Source: Hymenobacter sp.
GTDB taxonomy: Bacteria > Bacteroidota > Bacteroidia > Cytophagales > Hymenobacteraceae
NCBI GenBank assembly: GCA_025362615.1
Contig: JANYFQ010000215.1
Coordinates: 1 to 7,618 of the forward strand
Reading direction: 5' to 3'
DNA: 7,618 bases
Positions 5,836-7,618 of the stretch are shown in pieces. How positions within the stretch are numbered: the stretch's first letter is position 1; each line of letters starts with the position of its first letter. The position numbers were made by a program, and so were the translations under genes. The notes under the pieces were generated by a model. It had not been told where the DNA came from. It searched no databases and worked only from the letters and a program-made list of their open reading frames with translations.

Positions 5836-5884
5836 TGCCCCTGGGCCGGGAGTCGAACCCGGCCTGCGACCGTCCAGGGCGGGC
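5836..5884 (-). repeat. 49-bp direct repeat, copy 1 (tRNA T-arm/acceptor-like)
   Basis: This copy is identical over 49 bp to 6892-6940 and has the same orientation. Read on the minus strand it starts 4 nt after the stop of the 52-aa gene. It can form a 7-bp stem (GGCCGGG with CCCGGCC) around the loop TTCGACT, exactly the conserved tRNA T-loop. An outer 5-bp stem CCCTG with CAGGG stacks on it, giving 12 bp, the length of a tRNA acceptor plus T arm. A 10-nt linker (GACGGTCGCA) replaces the D and anticodon arms. A T7 run (minus strand, 5831-5825) lies 4 nt after the repeat. It lacks anticodon arm and CCA, so it is not a normal tRNA. Confidence 0.9.
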
Positions 5885-5888
5885 ATTC

Positions 5889-6047
5889 TCAGGCATCGCC
5901 CGAACGGGCCAAGTCGGTTTCGGCCGTGTTGTAGCGGGCCTGTACCTCGTCCAGCAGGTCACTCATCAAGTCGCGGTAGTCGGTCAGCGGCAAGTCCGCG
6001 CTCTGCTTGGTGATGCAATCGAAAATCTTTTCCAGGGCTTCTTCCAT
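5889..6047 (-). CDS. 52-aa acidic helical protein, unknown function
   Basis: This small protein was found by reading the gap between its neighbours; it is not recognised. It reads MEEALEKIFDCITKQSADLP, then a second half with TDYRDLMSDLLDEVQARYN and a short ETDLARSGDA end. The regular spacing of Leu, Ile and Val with Glu, Asp and Lys suggests two amphipathic helices, so it could be a small adaptor or partner of another early protein. It starts with ATG 38 nt after the stop of the membrane protein gene and stops with TGA 4 nt before repeat copy 1. The leader is C-rich. The good codon use and operon position support it as a real gene; no function can be given. Confidence 0.6.
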   Translation of the reverse strand: MEEALEKIFDCITKQSADLPLTDYRDLMSDLLDEVQARYNTAETDLARSGDA

Positions 6048-6085
6048 CGGGTTTCAGGGGGTGGTTAAGGGTTGTTAGAAGCGTT

Positions 6086-6625
6086 CTAAATCCACAGCAG
6101 CCAGGCCGCCGCCGCGCCCAGGGCCGCCGCCAGCTCCACGGCGGCGGCTATTTTGCCGGCCGGCACCGCGTAGGCCACGCCCAGGCGGTACAGCCATTCA
6201 TCAAACCAGGCCGTGGTGCCGGCGTACCACCAGGGCAGCCCCAGGCGGAGGTTGAAGCTGATGTCGAAGACCAGCGCCACCACGGCCCCCATCAGCCCGA
6301 AGGCCACCGCCCCGGCCCACCAGCTGCCGCTGGCCACCAGCACCACGCTGCTGGCCAGCAGCACTGTTTCGAGCCGCTGCCGGAAGCCCACCCGGTGCCA
6401 GCGCAGGTTGCGGTACTCGTCCAGGGCACCGGCCACGGTGGTCGGGGGCAACTCCCGGAAGCGCCGGGCGGCCAGCTCGTCGCGGTGCGCCCACTCGTCG
6501 GCCAGCCACCCGGCCACGCCCACCATCACCAGCGCCGCCAGCCCCCGGCCCAGCACGGGGCTGCCGTGCAGGGCGGCGGTCAGGTCCGGCCCCAGCGCCT
6601 GGGCCAGGCTTGCCAGCCCGCTCAT
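6086..6625 (-). CDS. multi-pass membrane protein of unknown function
   Basis: This 179-aa protein is predicted to sit in the inner membrane. Likely membrane segments are residues 25-42 (LGRGLAALVMVGVAGWLA), 86-101 (ETVLLASSVVLVASGS), 103-120 (WAGAVAFGLMGAVVALVF) and 160-178 (AAAVELAAALGAAAAWLLW). Between the first two lies a charged stretch, 43-85, with ELAARRFRELP and EYRNLRWHRVGFRQRLE. The motif FNLRLGLPWWYAGTTAWFD (124-142) recalls a set of uncharacterised Bacteroidota proteins with '..RGLPWfYvGttaw.D'. ATG at 6625 is chosen because it overlaps the stop of the small membrane gene by 4 nt (ATGA); a longer frame upstream is a shadow. Holin, superinfection exclusion and general membrane roles are all possible; none is shown. 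Confidence 0.75.
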   Translation of the reverse strand: MSGLASLAQALGPDLTAALHGSPVLGRGLAALVMVGVAGWLADEWAHRDELAARRFRELPPTTVAGALDEYRNLRWHRVGFRQRLETVLLASSVVLVASGSWWAGAVAFGLMGAVVALVFDISFNLRLGLPWWYAGTTAWFDEWLYRLGVAYAVPAGKIAAAVELAAALGAAAAWLLWI

Positions 6626-6837
6626 TGGCGGGGGCGCGTGACGTAGGCCGCCACGGCGTTGAGTGCCAGCAAAGTACCGCCCACGGCCAGCATCAGCCAG
6701 GCCCCGTCTTCGGCACCGCCGCACAGCAGCCACACCACCGAGCCGACTATCCAGCAAATGATGAAAAAATAAAAGCCCTTGCTGTACTTCGCGTCGCGGG
6801 CCTGCGATTTCAAAAACTCGTTCTCGTTGGTGGGCAT
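6622..6837 (-). CDS. small two-helix membrane protein
   Basis: This 71-aa protein begins MPTNENEFLKSQARDAKYSK, a charged head, then has two hydrophobic segments, about 21-39 (GFYFFIICWIVGSVVWLLC) and 45-65 (GAWLMLAVGGTLLALNAVAA), and a basic end VTRPRQ. It likely spans the membrane twice as a hairpin. A start 13 codons earlier (ATG at 6876) is also open, giving 84 aa. The later start is preferred because the extra residues (MTHFFYFNPQPNP) come from a C-rich leader like those before other genes here. Its stop overlaps the start of the next membrane protein by 4 nt, so the two are translated together and may form one complex. Size and topology would suit a holin or a membrane anchor, but this is inference. 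Confidence 0.65.
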   Translation of the reverse strand: MPTNENEFLKSQARDAKYSKGFYFFIICWIVGSVVWLLCGGAEDGAWLMLAVGGTLLALNAVAAYVTRPRQ

Positions 6838-6891
6838 GGGGTTGGGTTGGGGGTTGAAGTAGAAAAAGTGAGTCATTTCACGCCGAAGCGT

Positions 6892-6940
6892 TGCCCCTGG
6901 GCCGGGAGTCGAACCCGGCCTGCGACCGTCCAGGGCGGGC
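6892..6940 (-). repeat. 49-bp direct repeat, copy 2 (tRNA T-arm/acceptor-like)
   Basis: This copy is identical to 5836-5884 over 49 bp, with the start points 1056 bp apart. On the minus strand it begins 3 nt after the Gam stop (6944-6946), so like copy 1 it lies directly behind a stop codon. The same 12-bp T-arm/acceptor-like fold with TTCGACT loop is possible. Directly next to it on the transcript is a 4-bp hairpin with a stable UUCG loop (ACGC TTCG GCGT, 6880-6891). Flanks of the two copies are otherwise unlike each other, so conservation stops sharply at the repeat edges. Confidence 0.9.
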
Positions 6941-6943
6941 CGC

Positions 6944-7426
6944 TTATTTTTTGAGGGTGATGAGGAACTGCCGCTCGCGTACCGGCCCCGTCAGGCCGAT
7001 TTCCGTTAGCTTCTCCGTCAGCTTGGGCACAATGCCCCACGCTTTGAGGACGAGCTTCTCGTCGTAACTCTCCTTCACGGCCGTGGGCAGCAGCTTGCGG
7101 ATGGCCGCCACCACGGCCGCCGTGCGGGCGGGTTCGGCCGGGGCCGCGTCCAGGCTCCAGCCCAAGCGCTCGGGGCCTTGCCGGAAGCCGAAACTGCCCG
7201 CGTCGAGGGCCAGCAGCTGCTTCTCGTTGAAGTCGGCCGCGTTGCTCACGTCTTCGGCGTAGGCTTGCAGCTCCTGGCGCAGGCTGCTGTATTCCTCTTC
7301 CAGCGGCTTGCGCTCGGTTTTGAGGCGGTCGAGTTCCGCGCCGGCAGCCGCGTAGCGGGTCAGCAGTTTGGCGGCGCGGGCGTGGGCCTGGGCTACCTTG
7401 GGGGTTGTTTTTAGGGCAGTTGCCAT
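6944..7426 (-). CDS. gam: Mu Gam-like host-nuclease inhibitor
   Basis: This 160-aa protein is a Mu Gam-type protein, which binds ends of double-stranded DNA and shields phage DNA from host exonucleases such as RecBCD or AddAB; it is related to bacterial Ku. The order of features fits: a helical, coiled-coil-prone part at about 15-60 (LDRLKTERKPLEEEYSSLRQ), then FNEKQLLALDAGSFGFRQGP (66-85), which matches the family step 'kxl.l..GxigfRxgp'. A helix AAVVAAIRKLLP (103-114), then LVLKAWGIVPKLTEKL (125-140), and a final strand ERQFLITLKK (151-160) complete it. The length is close to Mu Gam. ATG 7426 is chosen because the upstream part of the open frame overlaps the preceding gene and its C-rich leader. 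It lies 26 nt after the preceding gene's stop. In Mu, Gam belongs to the early region next to the transposition genes, so these may lie right of the window. Confidence 0.82.
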   Translation of the reverse strand: MATALKTTPKVAQAHARAAKLLTRYAAAGAELDRLKTERKPLEEEYSSLRQELQAYAEDVSNAADFNEKQLLALDAGSFGFRQGPERLGWSLDAAPAEPARTAAVVAAIRKLLPTAVKESYDEKLVLKAWGIVPKLTEKLTEIGLTGPVRERQFLITLKK

Positions 7427-7452
7427 ACTAAAAAGGGGTTGGTTGGGGTTAG

Positions 7453-7617
7453 TTAAGGTTGTGTCAGCAGGTTCTTCAGCGTCGCTGTTGCCCGGTTTTG
7501 TCGGCGTTTTTCGGCCCGTAGCGCGTCCATCACCACGTCGTTGGGGTAGAGGTAGCCCCACGTCAGGCCCTCGAAGTGCCCCCGGTACCAGCCCCGCACG
7601 TCAAAGCCCGGGTTGTG
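7453..7617 (-). CDS. 3' end of an unidentified early-region gene
   Basis: The gene enters from the right edge and ends with TAA (7455-7453), so 54 codons are visible. The tail reads HNPGFDVRGWYRGHFEGLTW, then GYLYPNDVVMDALRAEKRRQ and NRATATLKNLLTQP. An aromatic-rich part with three Trp or Tyr clusters is followed by a basic helix. I do not recognise it. Its place just before gam on the same strand, with 26 nt between stop and start, makes it part of the early operon. In a Mu-like phage the neighbourhood would suggest transposition or regulatory genes, but nothing in the visible part shows this. Confidence 0.6.
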   Translation of the reverse strand, partial: HNPGFDVRGWYRGHFEGLTWGYLYPNDVVMDALRAEKRRQNRATATLKNLLTQP

Positions 7618-7618
7618 G

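Noticed and set aside
5836..5884. A genuine tRNA gene at the repeat (T-loop TTCGACT on the minus strand)
   Set aside because: No D arm or anticodon arm, too short, no CCA end, and a T stem of 7 bp is possible; only the T-arm/acceptor part resembles tRNA.
5825..5884. Simple intrinsic terminator formed by repeat copy 1 and the T7 run
   Set aside because: The T run begins 7 nt after the end of the outer stem, and copy 2 has no such run, so termination cannot be the shared role; partial termination at copy 1 stays possible.
5332..5886. Longer 184-aa reading of the acetyltransferase from ATG 5886
   Set aside because: The extra 29 residues are encoded largely by the 49-bp repeat and look like low-complexity Gly/Pro; the ATG at 5799 gives a normal GNAT start.
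5836..6940. CRISPR array
   Set aside because: There are only two repeat copies, 1 kb apart, with genes between them and no spacer-like units.

Overview
The window looks like part of a Mu-like (transposable) prophage in a GC-rich member of the Bacteroidota, most likely Hymenobacter or a close relative. The phage assignment rests on a Mu gpF-like minor head protein, a gpG-like virion morphogenesis protein, a Mu Gam-like DNA-end protein and a probable GemA/gp16-like protein. The host assignment rests on three things: a protein with a type IX secretion (T9SS) sorting domain, one clear Bacteroidota-type promoter (TTG, 20 nt, TAnnTTTG), and gene starts without Shine-Dalgarno sequences. All names come from reading motifs by eye; no database search was run.

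Left part, plus strand (1-3024): virion genes. The end of a probable portal gene is followed by the gpF-like protein, which carries a probable toxin-type nuclease domain at its C-terminus. A 241-bp gap without a gene follows, then the gpG-like protein, a tail-terminator-like protein and a small helix-turn-helix-like gene with its own promoter. A two-way terminator (3026-3068) closes this block.

Middle (3095-3883, minus strand): a secreted T9SS cargo protein, at least partly more AT-rich than its neighbours, sits where the two convergent gene blocks meet. It looks like a host-benefit (moron) gene.

Right part, minus strand (3958-7618, read right to left): the early or middle operon. It runs from an unidentified partial gene through Gam, two small membrane proteins that overlap by 4 nt, a 52-aa acidic protein, a GNAT acetyltransferase, an ASCH-like protein, a GemA-like protein and a 204-aa protein of unknown role. 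The last two also overlap by 4 nt. Spacing is tight throughout, which fits one leftward operon.

The most unusual signals are two. First, a perfect 49-bp direct repeat (5836-5884 and 6892-6940) lies just after two stop codons, and its minus-strand transcript resembles a tRNA acceptor/T-arm minihelix. Second, an in-frame slippery heptamer A AAA AAG (25-31) lies near the end of the upstream gene, and a -1 shift there would lead without a stop into the gpF-like frame.
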